NCBI RefSeq assembly: GCF_013141865.1
Contig: NZ_RCST01000001.1
Span: forward strand, 248,001-312,000
From: Methylomonas sp. ZR1
Lineage (GTDB): Bacteria; Pseudomonadota; Gammaproteobacteria; Methylococcales; Methylomonadaceae
Direction of reading: 5' to 3'
DNA: 64,000 bases
Part shown: in pieces, positions 42,708 to 52,074 of the stretch
How the letters are laid out: each line of letters begins with the position of its first letter
How positions within the stretch are numbered: position 1 is the stretch's first letter
Position numbers and translations under genes: made by a program
The notes under the pieces: model-generated
What the model was told of the DNA's origin: nothing
The model's database searches: none
The model's input: only the letters and a program-made list of their open reading frames with translations

Positions 42708-43571
42708 ATGAATTTGCCTGTGCGGGTTAATGCCATGACGGTCGATGTCGAGGATTATTTTCAGGTCTCGGCTTTTGAGGCGAATATTCAGCGTAATCAG
42801 TGGGATGCTTTACCTCACCGGGTAGAGCAAAACACCCAGAGAATTTTGGATTTGTTTGCTCAGCATCAAGTAAAAGCAACGTTTTTTACCTTGGGCTGGG
42901 TGGCTGAGCGTTACCCGCAGTTGGTTAAACGGATTGTCGATGAAGGGCATGAACTCGCGTCGCATGGTTATCAGCACACCCGGGTAACCGAACAAACACC
43001 GGAGCAGTTCCGGGAAGACATTAGAATTGGCCGGCAGATTCTTGAAGATATTGGTGGTCAGCCAATTGTGGGTTATCGGGCGGCTAGTTATTCAATTGGC
43101 GCCAAAAATCTTTGGGCCTTAGAAGTCCTTGAAGGTGAAGGCTTTCAGTACAGTTCCAGTATTTATCCGGTCAAGCATGATTTATACGGTATGCCTGGAG
43201 CTCCTCGCTTCGCCTATCGGCCGGGCAACGCGCCGAAACTGTTGGAAATTCCGATTACTACATTAAAAATTCTGAATCGTAATATTCCCTGCGGCGGCGG
43301 CGGATTTTTTAGATTGTATCCGTATCAATTTTCGAAATGGGCTTATCGCCACCTCAATAAATACGAAAACCAGTCTGGCATTTTTTATTTCCACCCTTGG
43401 GAAATAGATCCAGAGCAACCGCGGCAGCATGACCTGTCATTTAAAACCCGCTTTAGACATTATCTGAATCTGGGGCGAATGGAAAATCGTCTTAACAGCT
43501 TACTTGCTGATTTTGCTTGGGATACCATGCAGAGCGTGTTTCTAAGCAAACAAACAGACACATCATCATAG
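42708..43571 (+). CDS. XrtA-system polysaccharide deacetylase (NodB type)
   Basis: Predicted metal-dependent deacetylase of 287 residues. The NodB motifs are TVDVEDYF (catalytic base D13 or D16), SHGYQH (metal ligands H86 and H90), GYRAASYSIG (substrate-binding) and FYFHPWEID near the C-terminus. It probably removes acetyl groups from N-acetyl-sugars of the polymer. Unlike most secreted deacetylases it has no clear signal peptide, so it may act on lipid-linked intermediates on the cytoplasmic face (inference). It matches the PEP-CTERM-locus deacetylase subfamily in length and opening. Confidence 0.94.
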   Translation: MNLPVRVNAMTVDVEDYFQVSAFEANIQRNQWDALPHRVEQNTQRILDLFAQHQVKATFFTLGWVAERYPQLVKRIVDEGHELASHGYQHTRVTEQTPEQFREDIRIGRQILEDIGGQPIVGYRAASYSIGAKNLWALEVLEGEGFQYSSSIYPVKHDLYGMPGAPRFAYRPGNAPKLLEIPITTLKILNRNIPCGGGGFFRLYPYQFSKWAYRHLNKYENQSGIFYFHPWEIDPEQPRQHDLSFKTRFRHYLNLGRMENRLNSLLADFAWDTMQSVFLSKQTDTSS

Positions 43572-43577
43572 TCAGTC

Positions 43578-44597
43578 ATGATCAAATTACTTGAGCCTTC
43601 CCAAAGAGAGCGTTGGGATCACTATGTCATGGCTTCGGCCGATGGCAGCTTTTTTCATTTATCGGCCTGGCAGCAAGTGATAAAGCAGGCTTTCGGGCAT
43701 AACACCTATTATTACTACACAGAGCAAGATGGCGAAATTACCGGTATTTTGCCCTTGACTCATGTCAATAGCTTGTTGTTTGGTAATTCTTTGGTTTCAA
43801 ACGCATTTTGTGTTTATGGTGGAATTGTCGCAAGCAATGATGAAGCCTTCGCAGGCTTACAAAGCAAAGCGCAACAACTGGCTAGGGAATTGGGCGTGGA
43901 TAGTCTGGAGATGAGAAGTCGACAACAGCATCACCCGGATTGGCCGCACAAAGAACTCTATGTCACGTTTAGAAAAGAACTCGATCCAGATGTCGAAAAA
44001 AATCTGAATGCGATTCCGCGTAAACAGCGGGCAATGGTGCGGGCCGGCATTAAAGCCGGTCTTACCAGTGTCATAGACGATAATGTCGAACGTTTGTATC
44101 GTGCCTATTCCGAAAGTGTCCGGAATTTAGGCACCCCGGTTTTTCCGAAAAGATATTTTCAAATTTTGCAGGATGTATTTGGTGAGAGTTGCGAGGTGCT
44201 CACGATAGAGCACGAAGGTCAATTAGTGGCCAGCGTAATGAGTTTTTATTTCAAGGACGAGGTTTTGCCGTATTACGGCGGCGGCACCGACGCAGCCCGT
44301 GATTTGAAAGGCAACGATTTCATGTATTGGGAAGTGATGCGGCGTGCGGTGGAAAAGGGCTGCAAGATTTTCGATTATGGTCGCAGTAAAGTTGGCACGG
44401 GCTCTTATCGCTTTAAAAAGCACTGGGGTTTTGAACCGGAACCGCTCTATTACGAGGTTGATCTGGTTAAAGCCACACAAATACCCGAAATCAATCCGCT
44501 AAATCCTAAATACCGCTTGTTTATTGCGGCTTGGAAGCGTTTGCCTTTGCCGCTTAGTCAGCTAATTGGCCCTTGGCTTGCCAAGGACTTAGGCTAA
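43578..44597 (+). CDS. FemAB-like XrtA/PEP-CTERM system protein
   Basis: GNAT-fold FemAB-related protein of 339 residues. FemAB enzymes add amino acids to peptidoglycan from aminoacyl-tRNA; members within exosortase loci may aminoacylate or modify polysaccharide or lipid carriers (function unproven). Seen here are WQQVIKQAFGHNTYYY, a central RKQRAMVRAGIKAGLT basic stretch and the FDYGRSKVGTGSYRFKKHWGFEPEPLYYE signature near the C-terminus. It is part of a chain of near-contiguous genes and its stop overlaps the following glycosyltransferase start. Confidence 0.92.
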   Translation: MIKLLEPSQRERWDHYVMASADGSFFHLSAWQQVIKQAFGHNTYYYYTEQDGEITGILPLTHVNSLLFGNSLVSNAFCVYGGIVASNDEAFAGLQSKAQQLARELGVDSLEMRSRQQHHPDWPHKELYVTFRKELDPDVEKNLNAIPRKQRAMVRAGIKAGLTSVIDDNVERLYRAYSESVRNLGTPVFPKRYFQILQDVFGESCEVLTIEHEGQLVASVMSFYFKDEVLPYYGGGTDAARDLKGNDFMYWEVMRRAVEKGCKIFDYGRSKVGTGSYRFKKHWGFEPEPLYYEVDLVKATQIPEINPLNPKYRLFIAAWKRLPLPLSQLIGPWLAKDLG

Positions 44598-45802
44598 TGG
44601 AAAAGCCTAAATTACTTTACTTGGTCCATCGTATTCCTTATCCGCCCAACAAGGGCGATAAGATTCGTTCATTTCATTTTTTGCAGGCGTTAGCCGCCGA
44701 ATACCGGATATTCCTCGGTACCTTTATCGATGATCCTGATGACAGGCGGCATATCGACGCCTTAAAGTCTTTCTGTGCGGATACTTGCTGTATCGAATTA
44801 AATCCCAAGATCGGTAAAATTAAAAGTTTGGCAGGCTTGTTGAGTGGAGAAGCCTTGAGTTTGCCGTATTACCGAAACCGTGGGTTGCAAGAGTGGGTGG
44901 ATAAGACTATTAACGAACAGAGTATTGAACGGGCGATGATTTTTTCATCGCCGATGGCGCAATACGTAGAGAAATATACCAACTTGTATTGTGTAGCCGA
45001 TTTTGTCGATGTCGATTCCGACAAATGGCAGCAATATGCCTTCAGCAAGCGCTGGCCAGCCAATTGGGTTTACCGGCGTGAAGCCGAAAAGCTTTTGGCC
45101 TATGAGCGACGTATCGCAGCATGGGCTGATGCGACAATATTCGTATCCGAACAAGAAGCCGGTTTGTTCAAAGCTTTGGCGCCTGAATGGGCAAGCAAAA
45201 TTGGTTTTGTGAACAACGGTGTGGATACGGATAGTTTCGATCCGGATTTGTCTTGGCAAACGCCCTTTCCGGCCAAGCAGCACGCTATAGTTTTCACGGG
45301 AGCGATGGATTATTGGGCCAATGTCGATGCGGTCAAATGGTTTGCCGAGCAGGTATTGCCAGTTATTAAAAGCCGCCTGCCTAAAGTACATTTTTATATA
45401 GTGGGTTCCAAGCCTGCCAAAGAGGTGTTGCAACTGGCGGATAAAGACTCAGGCGTCATTGTGACCGGTCGGGTTGACGATGTCAGGCCCTATGTAGCTT
45501 ATGCTGACGTTGTCGTCGCACCCTTGCGAATTGCCAGAGGGATTCAAAACAAGGTGTTGGAAGCGATGGCGATGGCGAAGCCGATAGTGGCTACTACGGC
45601 GGCTATGGAAGGTATACCTGGTGGGGCGGATCTGCAGGTGGCGATAACCGACGCTCCCGAAGACTTTGCCTGCCAAGTTTTACGGTTTTTGAGTCAGCCG
45701 GTCGAATCGGCTAACATCAATCGCCGCTATGTGGAAAGCGATTTCAGTTGGGAGCAGAACGGCCAACGCTTGTGCCGATTGATAGCGGGCGAGTCTGCAT
45801 AA
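44597..45802 (+). CDS. XrtA-system sugar transferase (stp1 type)
   Basis: GT4-like glycosyltransferase of about 401 residues. The opening KLLYLVHRIPYPPNKGDKIRSFHFL is diagnostic for the exosortase-system transferase and places the start at 44597 (AGGACTTAGG about 6-14 bases before), inside the overlap with the FemAB gene. The acceptor half is followed by the GT-B donor half with FTGAMDYWANVDAVKWF and the glycine-rich IARGIQNKVLEAMAMAKPIVAT. It presumably adds one sugar of the repeat unit on the cytoplasmic membrane face. In many XrtA loci the exosortase gene follows here; in this window the second transferase follows instead. Confidence 0.92.
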   Translation: MEKPKLLYLVHRIPYPPNKGDKIRSFHFLQALAAEYRIFLGTFIDDPDDRRHIDALKSFCADTCCIELNPKIGKIKSLAGLLSGEALSLPYYRNRGLQEWVDKTINEQSIERAMIFSSPMAQYVEKYTNLYCVADFVDVDSDKWQQYAFSKRWPANWVYRREAEKLLAYERRIAAWADATIFVSEQEAGLFKALAPEWASKIGFVNNGVDTDSFDPDLSWQTPFPAKQHAIVFTGAMDYWANVDAVKWFAEQVLPVIKSRLPKVHFYIVGSKPAKEVLQLADKDSGVIVTGRVDDVRPYVAYADVVVAPLRIARGIQNKVLEAMAMAKPIVATTAAMEGIPGGADLQVAITDAPEDFACQVLRFLSQPVESANINRRYVESDFSWEQNGQRLCRLIAGESA

Positions 45803-46939
45803 ATGTCCAAGCCGTTACCGCCGTTAATCGTGCACATCATTTATCGGTTAGGAATTGGCGGTCTGGAGAACGGCCTGGTCAATATCATCAACAATCTACC
45901 GGAAGACAGTTACCGGCATGCCATTATCTGTTTGGCGGATAGTACCGAATTCAGCCAACGTATCAAACGGCAAGATGTGATCGTTCACCAGTTGCATAAA
46001 CGGCCAGGGCAGGATTGGAAGTCGTTTTATACAGTTTATCGCTTGTTGAAACAATTGCAGCCCGCTATCGTGCATACCCGTAATTTAGCGGCAATCGAAT
46101 ATCAGGTTTGCGCGTTGTTAGCTGGTGTGTCTTATCGCGTACATGGCGAGCATGGCTGGGATGTCTTCGATCCGGATGGCAGTAATGTCAAATATCAATG
46201 GCTAAGGCGGGGTTTAGGTTTAATCATTCATCGCTTCATTCCTTTGTCGCAGCATTTACAGGATTATCTGCTGAATCGAGTGGGCATTTCTTCAGATAAA
46301 ATCACGCGAATCTGTAACGGTGTCGATACCAAAACGTTTTATCCTCGTGCCGGAAGTAGACAAATACCGGACGGTTGCTCACTGAATTTGCATGAAAAGC
46401 TGGTGATCGGTACGGTCGGGCGCATGCACGGCGTGAAAGATCAATTGACGCTGGTTAGGGCGTTTATCGATGCTTGTCAAGAATCCCCGGAATTTGCCCA
46501 AATAACCCGATTGTTTATGATTGGTGACGGGCCTTTGCGAGCCGAAGCGCTTGAGTTATTGAGTGCCGCCAGCCTTACTGATAAAGCCTGGTTGCCCGGC
46601 GAACGTAACGACATTGCAGAAATCCTGCGTAGCCTGGATATTTTCGTATTACCTTCTAAGGCGGAAGGCATTTCCAATACTATATTGGAAGCGATGGCTA
46701 GTGGTTTGCCGGTTATAGCGACTCGTGTCGGCGGTAACCCCGAGTTGGTGTTGGATGGAAAGACCGGATGCCTGGTAGAAAAAGAGGATGTAGCGGGATT
46801 GTCATTCGCGATGCGTGATTTGGCGTTGGATGATAGCAAACGGCAGCAACTCGGCGCAGCTTCGCTTAGGCGGATTCAGGCGGAATTTTCAATCGATAGC
46901 ATGGTGGATCGCTATCGGCAAGTTTATGACAAGCAGTAA
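45803..46939 (+). CDS. XrtA-system sugar transferase (stp2 type)
   Basis: GT4 glycosyltransferase of 378 residues. The opening LIVHIIYRLGIGGLENGLVNIINNLP is the signature of the second exosortase-system transferase. The donor site pattern is GTVGRMHGVKDQLTLVRAF, IGDGPLR and SKAEGISNTILEAMASGLPVIATRVGGNPELV (the E-x7-E motif of retaining GT4 enzymes). It abuts the upstream transferase with no gap (stop at 45802, ATG at 45803), and asnB follows after 20 bp. It adds another sugar to the repeat unit; the specificity cannot be read. Confidence 0.94.
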   Translation: MSKPLPPLIVHIIYRLGIGGLENGLVNIINNLPEDSYRHAIICLADSTEFSQRIKRQDVIVHQLHKRPGQDWKSFYTVYRLLKQLQPAIVHTRNLAAIEYQVCALLAGVSYRVHGEHGWDVFDPDGSNVKYQWLRRGLGLIIHRFIPLSQHLQDYLLNRVGISSDKITRICNGVDTKTFYPRAGSRQIPDGCSLNLHEKLVIGTVGRMHGVKDQLTLVRAFIDACQESPEFAQITRLFMIGDGPLRAEALELLSAASLTDKAWLPGERNDIAEILRSLDIFVLPSKAEGISNTILEAMASGLPVIATRVGGNPELVLDGKTGCLVEKEDVAGLSFAMRDLALDDSKRQQLGAASLRRIQAEFSIDSMVDRYRQVYDKQ

Positions 46940-46959
46940 ATGATTCAGAGAGAACTCAT

Positions 46960-48843
46960 ATGTGCGGCATAGTCGGTATTTTCGATATTACAGGTGCTAG
47001 TGAAATAGACCGCAACTTGTTGTCGCGGATGAACGAATCCCAGTTTCACCGGGGGCCCGACGAAGGCGGTTTGCATACCGAGCCCGGTTTGGGTTTTGGA
47101 CACCGCAGACTGTCCATTATTGACTTGTCCAGCGGTCAACAACCCATGCATAGTCAGGATGGCAATGTGGTGTTGACTTATAACGGCGAGGTCTACAATT
47201 TTCCGGAATTGCGAGAAGAATTGGAGGCATTGGGCTTTAGTTTCAGGACGCATTGCGATACAGAAGTCATTCTCTATGCTTGGCAGGCTTGGGGTGAGTC
47301 GTGCGTGGAACGCTTGCGCGGCATGTTTGCATTTGGAATTTGGGATAGGCCGCGGCAGACCTTATTTTTGGCTAGAGATCGTCTCGGCGTAAAACCGCTG
47401 TTTTATGCTGAATTAAGTAACGGTCAGTTCATTTTCGGTTCCGAACTGAAAGCATTAAAACAACACCCTTTACTGCCAAAAAATGTTGACCCTACTGCGG
47501 TAGAGGACTATTTCGGCTTTGGCTATATTCCCGATCCAAAAACCATATATAAAGGTGTTTACAAGCTTGAGCCTGGATATTGTTTAACGATTAAACGAGG
47601 ACAGAACGGTTTTCGACCTAAACAATATTGGGATGTTAAATTTCAGACGGCCCCTGCGGGCAACGCAGTAGAAGCCGGTGAAGAGTTAATCGAGCGCTTG
47701 CGCGAGGCTGTGAAAATTAGAATGGTCGCTGACGTGCCATTGGGGGCATTTCTGTCTGGCGGCGTCGATTCCAGTGGTGTCGTGGCATTGATGGCAGGAC
47801 TATCCAAAGATCCGGTCAATACTTGTTCGATTTCCTTTGGCGATCCTAAATTTAACGAAGCGCAATTCGCCGCTCAGGTTGCGGACCGCTATCACACTGC
47901 ACATAGAGTCGAACAAGTCGATCCCGAAGACTTTAGTTTGATTGATCAATTGTCCGGTTTGTATGACGAGCCCTATGCCGACAGTTCTGCGTTACCTACT
48001 TACCGGGTTTGCGAATTGGCTAAGAAGCAGGTGACCGTGGTGTTATCTGGCGACGGCGGCGACGAGAATCTGGCTGGTTACAGGCGCTATCGTTGGCACA
48101 CCTATGAAGAGAGGATGAGGGCATTATTGCCTGATGCGTTGCGGATGCCTTTGTTCTCTGCCTTGGGCAAGGTATATCCAAAGCTGGATTGGGCTCCCAA
48201 GGTATTAAGGGCAAAAACAACATTCGAGTCTATTGGTAGAGATTCGATGGCTGGTTATTTTCACAGTGTCTCGGTACTCTCCAACGGCATGCGCAGCCAA
48301 TTATTTAGTGATAATCTAAAGAGCGAGTTGCAGGGTTATCAAGCTATTGAAGTATTCCGTCGGTATAGTCAGCAAGCCCCTGATCATCCCTTGTCGATGG
48401 TGCAATATTTGGATTTAAAAACTTATTTGGCTGGAGATATTCTGACTAAGGTTGATCGGGCTAGTATGGCCCATGCCTTGGAGGTCCGGGTGCCGTTGCT
48501 AGATCACAAGTTAGTGGAGTGGATGGCAACCTTGCCACCTAATTTAAAACTGCATGGGCGAGAAGGTAAATATCTATTCAAGAAGGCATTGGAACCTTAT
48601 CTACCTAATGATATTCTTTATCGTCCCAAAATGGGTTTTGCGGTGCCATTAAGTAACTGGTTTAGAGGGCCATTAAAGGGGCGAGTGCAGCAGGCATTGC
48701 TGGGGGAAACTCTGAAAAGCACAGGGTGGTTCGATGACGCTTATTTGCATCATTTGGTTACTCAGCATCAGTCCGGGCTGCGCGATTACAGCGCGTCAAT
48801 TTGGTCATTGCTGATGTTTGAAGCGTTTATTCGAAATAGTTAA
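46960..48843 (+). CDS. asnB: XrtA/PEP-CTERM system amidotransferase, AsnB-like
   Basis: Class II glutamine amidotransferase of 627 residues. It begins MCGIVGIFD, so the catalytic Cys2 is present, unlike the second homologue at 55848. RGPDEGG, GHRRLSIIDLSSG and NGEVYNF complete the glutaminase site. The synthetase domain has the PP-loop FLSGGVDSSG (about 263-272) and SGDGGDENLAGYRRY. This branch is tied to exosortase loci and probably transfers ammonia to an activated carboxyl group of a polymer sugar rather than to aspartate (family inference). AGAGAG lies before the ATG. Confidence 0.94.
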   Translation: MCGIVGIFDITGASEIDRNLLSRMNESQFHRGPDEGGLHTEPGLGFGHRRLSIIDLSSGQQPMHSQDGNVVLTYNGEVYNFPELREELEALGFSFRTHCDTEVILYAWQAWGESCVERLRGMFAFGIWDRPRQTLFLARDRLGVKPLFYAELSNGQFIFGSELKALKQHPLLPKNVDPTAVEDYFGFGYIPDPKTIYKGVYKLEPGYCLTIKRGQNGFRPKQYWDVKFQTAPAGNAVEAGEELIERLREAVKIRMVADVPLGAFLSGGVDSSGVVALMAGLSKDPVNTCSISFGDPKFNEAQFAAQVADRYHTAHRVEQVDPEDFSLIDQLSGLYDEPYADSSALPTYRVCELAKKQVTVVLSGDGGDENLAGYRRYRWHTYEERMRALLPDALRMPLFSALGKVYPKLDWAPKVLRAKTTFESIGRDSMAGYFHSVSVLSNGMRSQLFSDNLKSELQGYQAIEVFRRYSQQAPDHPLSMVQYLDLKTYLAGDILTKVDRASMAHALEVRVPLLDHKLVEWMATLPPNLKLHGREGKYLFKKALEPYLPNDILYRPKMGFAVPLSNWFRGPLKGRVQQALLGETLKSTGWFDDAYLHHLVTQHQSGLRDYSASIWSLLMFEAFIRNS

Positions 48844-48949
48844 ATGATCGACTTTCAAATTCTGGATCTGTACCTGTGTGCAATAGACAGATACAAGGTA
48901 TTTTGCTAGAGTGCGAACCAATTCAAAGTTTAATTTAAGAGGGTTCCAG

Positions 48950-49738
48950 ATGAACAGAATAGATGAACAGAAACGTACTGCAGAAGAATCCCAGCACGTT
49001 GGTAGATCACTTGATAAATCCAGAAGATCTTTCGCGAAAGCCGGTGTGATCGCGCCGGTTTTAATGACACTCACAAGTAAGACCGCTTTAGGCAGCGTGT
49101 ATCAATGTACTATCTCAGGAGTGCAATCAGGCAATGTGTCGAGTCATTCCGAGGATATGTCGGTTTGTAGAGCTGGACATACAGCGTTAGCCTGGAGTGG
49201 TAATGTCGATACCATTGATGTAAATACTCAGTCTGGCACCCATCCAAATATCAACGACTGGATCACCGCGAGAATCAATCCTTTTTTGGTGAGTAAATCG
49301 TGGCCGAAAAACACCACAAACTATACTTATAAGTATTACAAATCTAATAGTTGGGTAAGCGCTTCAACATCTGCCCAAATTAAGATGTGTCAATTGATAG
49401 TCAGTAACTTCCCTAAGACAAGCACCAATGTAGATAGCTCAGGAAAGACCACAGAAACGTATGGTGCAACTACTTTTTCATCCGTATTTGGTTCTGCGTC
49501 GGCTACAACCACGTTTTTTGAAACATTGCTTTATAGTCCTAGTGTGGACATCCGCGGAGCCGCTAGTGTTGATTATCTCAACGCTATTTTAGGGTTAATA
49601 CCTGATGTTAGCGCCGAAGACATCAAAAAACTTTACCTTCTGGGAATTAATTCAGCAAACACTTTTTATGACGGGAGTTTGTTAGTTTCTAATTCTGAAG
49701 CGGCTAAGGAGTTACTTAGAAGTCTGGTTCCTCTTTAA
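48950..49738 (+). CDS. Tat-signal secreted protein of unknown function
   Basis: Protein of 262 residues from ATG 48950, preceded by AAGAGGGTT; a GTG at 48911 is rejected. The signal SRRSFAKAGVIAPVLMTLTS (24-43) carries the twin-arginine pattern SRRxFxK. The mature part is Ser/Thr-rich with cysteines at 53 and later (VCRAGH, IKMCQLIV), and ends FYDGSLLVSNSEAAKELLRSLVPL. No family is recognised. It lies directly before a PqqD-like gene (3 bp gap), so it may be the protein that the following kinase/carrier/ligase module acts on. Export by Tat suggests it folds or binds a cofactor or is modified in the cytoplasm (inference). Confidence 0.75.
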   Translation: MNRIDEQKRTAEESQHVGRSLDKSRRSFAKAGVIAPVLMTLTSKTALGSVYQCTISGVQSGNVSSHSEDMSVCRAGHTALAWSGNVDTIDVNTQSGTHPNINDWITARINPFLVSKSWPKNTTNYTYKYYKSNSWVSASTSAQIKMCQLIVSNFPKTSTNVDSSGKTTETYGATTFSSVFGSASATTTFFETLLYSPSVDIRGAASVDYLNAILGLIPDVSAEDIKKLYLLGINSANTFYDGSLLVSNSEAAKELLRSLVPL

Positions 49739-49741
49739 TTT

Positions 49742-50011
49742 GTGGCTTGGACTCTTTCCTCAAGTTTTCCTGTTCAGATAGCATTGCTTGATAAGCAGGC
49801 CATAGTTTTTCATCACGGTAGTGGAGAAACTCATCGTTTAGATGAGGAGGCGAGCTTAATATTATTGACAATTATGCATTCTCAAGCACCGATTGGTGAA
49901 TCAACCTTGCTAAATATGGCTATTGATGCAGGTCTGCAGAGAATTGATCAGCAATCTTTAGCGGGCATATTAGGCGTGTTGCAGAGCATTCAACTTGTTG
50001 AAAATATATAA
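49742..50011 (+). CDS. PqqD-family peptide carrier (HPr-rel-A system)
   Basis: Small 89-residue protein of the PqqD fold, which in RiPP pathways binds the leader of a precursor peptide and hands it to modifying enzymes. QIALLDKQAIVFHHGSGETHRLDEEASLILLTI is the expected two-strand plus helix region, and the C-terminal helices follow. It begins with GTG at 49742, with no strong ribosome-binding site, 3 bp after the Tat-protein gene. The HprK-like kinase gene follows by 5 bp. This combination is the HPr-related system A arrangement; a RiPP role here is an inference. Confidence 0.83.
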   Translation: MAWTLSSSFPVQIALLDKQAIVFHHGSGETHRLDEEASLILLTIMHSQAPIGESTLLNMAIDAGLQRIDQQSLAGILGVLQSIQLVENI

Positions 50012-50016
50012 ATATT

Positions 50017-50922
50017 TTGCGCGGACCTAATTCCACTTCATCTTTGATAGCGTCTGGGCAGTTTGTTATCAGGATTGGCCCTTTTTCAATTAGAATTCAT
50101 TCTGCTATACCGTCAGTTCAGCAGGGTATCATTGAGCTTTACTCTGCCTATGCCATATTACCCCCAGATACATTTTGCGACTTTTATGTCCGCTTAATTC
50201 AGCCTGCGGGCGTAAGACGTTTCTTTCGCAAACAGGTGCTATTTGCCTTTGATCAATTTATTCCTTTCAAGCCTTTGCCTTATGTGCAGGCATTTCCATT
50301 CTTTGAATGGGGGTTGAACTGGTGTATATCCGGCTACTCACACCGGTTTCTAATTATTCACGCCGCCGTGGTGGAACGAAACGGTAAAGCGTTAATTTTA
50401 CCTGGTGCGCCGGGGTCAGGTAAGAGCACATTGTGCGCAGCATTAATCAACAACGGTTGGCGACTATTATCTGATGAGTTAACTTTGGTGGATCGAGCAA
50501 CCGGGCATGTTGTTCCGGTACCGCGTCCAGTTAGTTTGAAAAACGAATCAATATCGGTGATCGCGGATACTTTTCCATTTTGCCAATTCAGTCCTGTTGT
50601 TCATGATACATTGAAAGGATCGGTTTGTCTGATGAAGCCACCCTCCGAATCGGTGTCAAAAGCTGACCAAACCGCCCTGCCATGCTTGGTTGTATTTCCG
50701 AAATATCAAGCAGAATCATCCTTGAGTGTATCTGCGGTGCCAAAGGCTGAGGCGTTCATGCGGCTGGCGGACCTTTCATTCAATTACAGTGTACTAGGTG
50801 CGCAGGGTTTTGAGACCATGTTGGGTCTGGTAAACAGCTGTCAGGCGTATGATTTCATTTACGATGGCGATTTTAACCATGCGTCTGATTTATTTGTGCA
50901 ATTATTGGATGATGTACGCTAG
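50017..50922 (+). CDS. HprK-related kinase A
   Basis: Kinase-like protein of about 301 residues. The P-loop is LPGAPGSGKSTLC (128-140), followed by LLSDELTLVD as the second motif; both are as in HPr(Ser) kinase. Typical HprK partner HPr and the regulatory N-domain are missing, so it is not the carbon-regulation kinase. Homologues occur beside PqqD-like and nucleotidyltransferase genes, and in lasso-peptide clusters related kinases phosphorylate the precursor. The start is a TTG at 50017, the earliest plausible; no ATG is available near the N-terminus, which is unusual. The substrate is unknown. Confidence 0.85.
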   Translation: MRGPNSTSSLIASGQFVIRIGPFSIRIHSAIPSVQQGIIELYSAYAILPPDTFCDFYVRLIQPAGVRRFFRKQVLFAFDQFIPFKPLPYVQAFPFFEWGLNWCISGYSHRFLIIHAAVVERNGKALILPGAPGSGKSTLCAALINNGWRLLSDELTLVDRATGHVVPVPRPVSLKNESISVIADTFPFCQFSPVVHDTLKGSVCLMKPPSESVSKADQTALPCLVVFPKYQAESSLSVSAVPKAEAFMRLADLSFNYSVLGAQGFETMLGLVNSCQAYDFIYDGDFNHASDLFVQLLDDVR

Positions 50923-50930
50923 AGAGTCGC

Positions 50931-52010
50931 ATGATGCCTGATTTGTTGAATGAATACTTGATGCTCAAGGCGAAAGATAGTATTGACTCGAATTCCGATT
51001 GGGAGCTGTTGTTAAGGCAAGCAAGGAGCGCCGGAGTATTGGCCAGACTGGCATTTTTCCAGAAAAAATTTCTACTATTCAACCCGCCACAGCATTTTGC
51101 ATATCACCTCGATTCAGCCGAGACTTATTGGTTGTCTCAAAAGCGCATCGTCAATTGGGAGTTGCATAACCTGTTGCAGGTTTTTAAGCTTTTGAATATT
51201 CGGTTAATTTTGTTGAAAGGCACCGCTTATTCGGCATCCGGATTGAATGCTGGTTTGGGGCGCGTATTCAGCGATATTGATATACTGGTGCCGAAGACTC
51301 AGTTGAAACAGGTCAAAGATGCGTTGAAATGGCATGGATGGCTTCCTGAACCGATGGATAATTACGATCAGCGCTATTACGAGCAGTGGATGCATGAATT
51401 GCCGCCGCTTAGGCATATCAAGCGTGGGACTTCGCTGGATATTCACCACAATATACTTCCGCAAACCTGCAATTTATACCCTGATGCCGAGTTGTTGCTA
51501 AAAGCCGCTGTCAAGATAACCGATACCGATTATTGGGTTTTGGCCCCCGAGGATATGGTTCTCCATAGTGCCAGCCATTTATTCTGGGGAGGAGAGTTTG
51601 AAAATGGTTTGCGCGATTTGAGCGACATCGATTTGCTCCTACGCGAATTTAGTGGCAACGATCCAAGTTTTTGGGAAAACCTGCATCATCGAGCGGAAAT
51701 GTTGGGATTGGGTAAGCCCTTGTTTTACGCCCTCCGTTATGCCACCAAAATATTGGCAACGCCGGTTCCTGAAAGTGTCATTGAGGCTTCTACCATCTAT
51801 GCGGGAGGCGGAAAAAACCGAGTTATGGACTATCTTTTCTCGCAAGCCCTAAAACCACACCATTCTAGCTGCATGGATAGCCTGACAGGCTTTGCTCGTT
51901 GGCTGTTGTTTCTTCGCTCGCATTGGTTAAAAATGCCCTTGCATATACTAGTGCCGCATTTAATCAGAAAGGCTTGGTTTCGGCTGGCTGACAATACAAA
52001 AACCACATAA
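50931..52010 (+). CDS. Nucleotidyltransferase family protein (HPr-rel-A associated)
   Basis: Protein of 359 residues of the nucleotidyltransferase superfamily (NTP_transf_5 type). The active-site region is ILLKGTAY (K96) and GRVFSDIDILV with D115 and D117 as the metal-binding pair. The C-terminal part (AKSAVKITD-like helical region, VLHSASHLFWGGEFENGLRDLSDIDLLL) matches the family. It follows the HprK-like kinase by 8 bp. In lasso-like clusters such enzymes modify a phosphorylated precursor, but the role here is unproven. Stop is followed by 64 bp before a glycosyltransferase gene. Confidence 0.85.
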   Translation: MMPDLLNEYLMLKAKDSIDSNSDWELLLRQARSAGVLARLAFFQKKFLLFNPPQHFAYHLDSAETYWLSQKRIVNWELHNLLQVFKLLNIRLILLKGTAYSASGLNAGLGRVFSDIDILVPKTQLKQVKDALKWHGWLPEPMDNYDQRYYEQWMHELPPLRHIKRGTSLDIHHNILPQTCNLYPDAELLLKAAVKITDTDYWVLAPEDMVLHSASHLFWGGEFENGLRDLSDIDLLLREFSGNDPSFWENLHHRAEMLGLGKPLFYALRYATKILATPVPESVIEASTIYAGGGKNRVMDYLFSQALKPHHSSCMDSLTGFARWLLFLRSHWLKMPLHILVPHLIRKAWFRLADNTKTT

Positions 52011-52074
52011 ATCATGGCAATCATGTCGAACCCGGCAAGTTGCCAATAGGAATATTCCTTAACCCGTTCTTGAC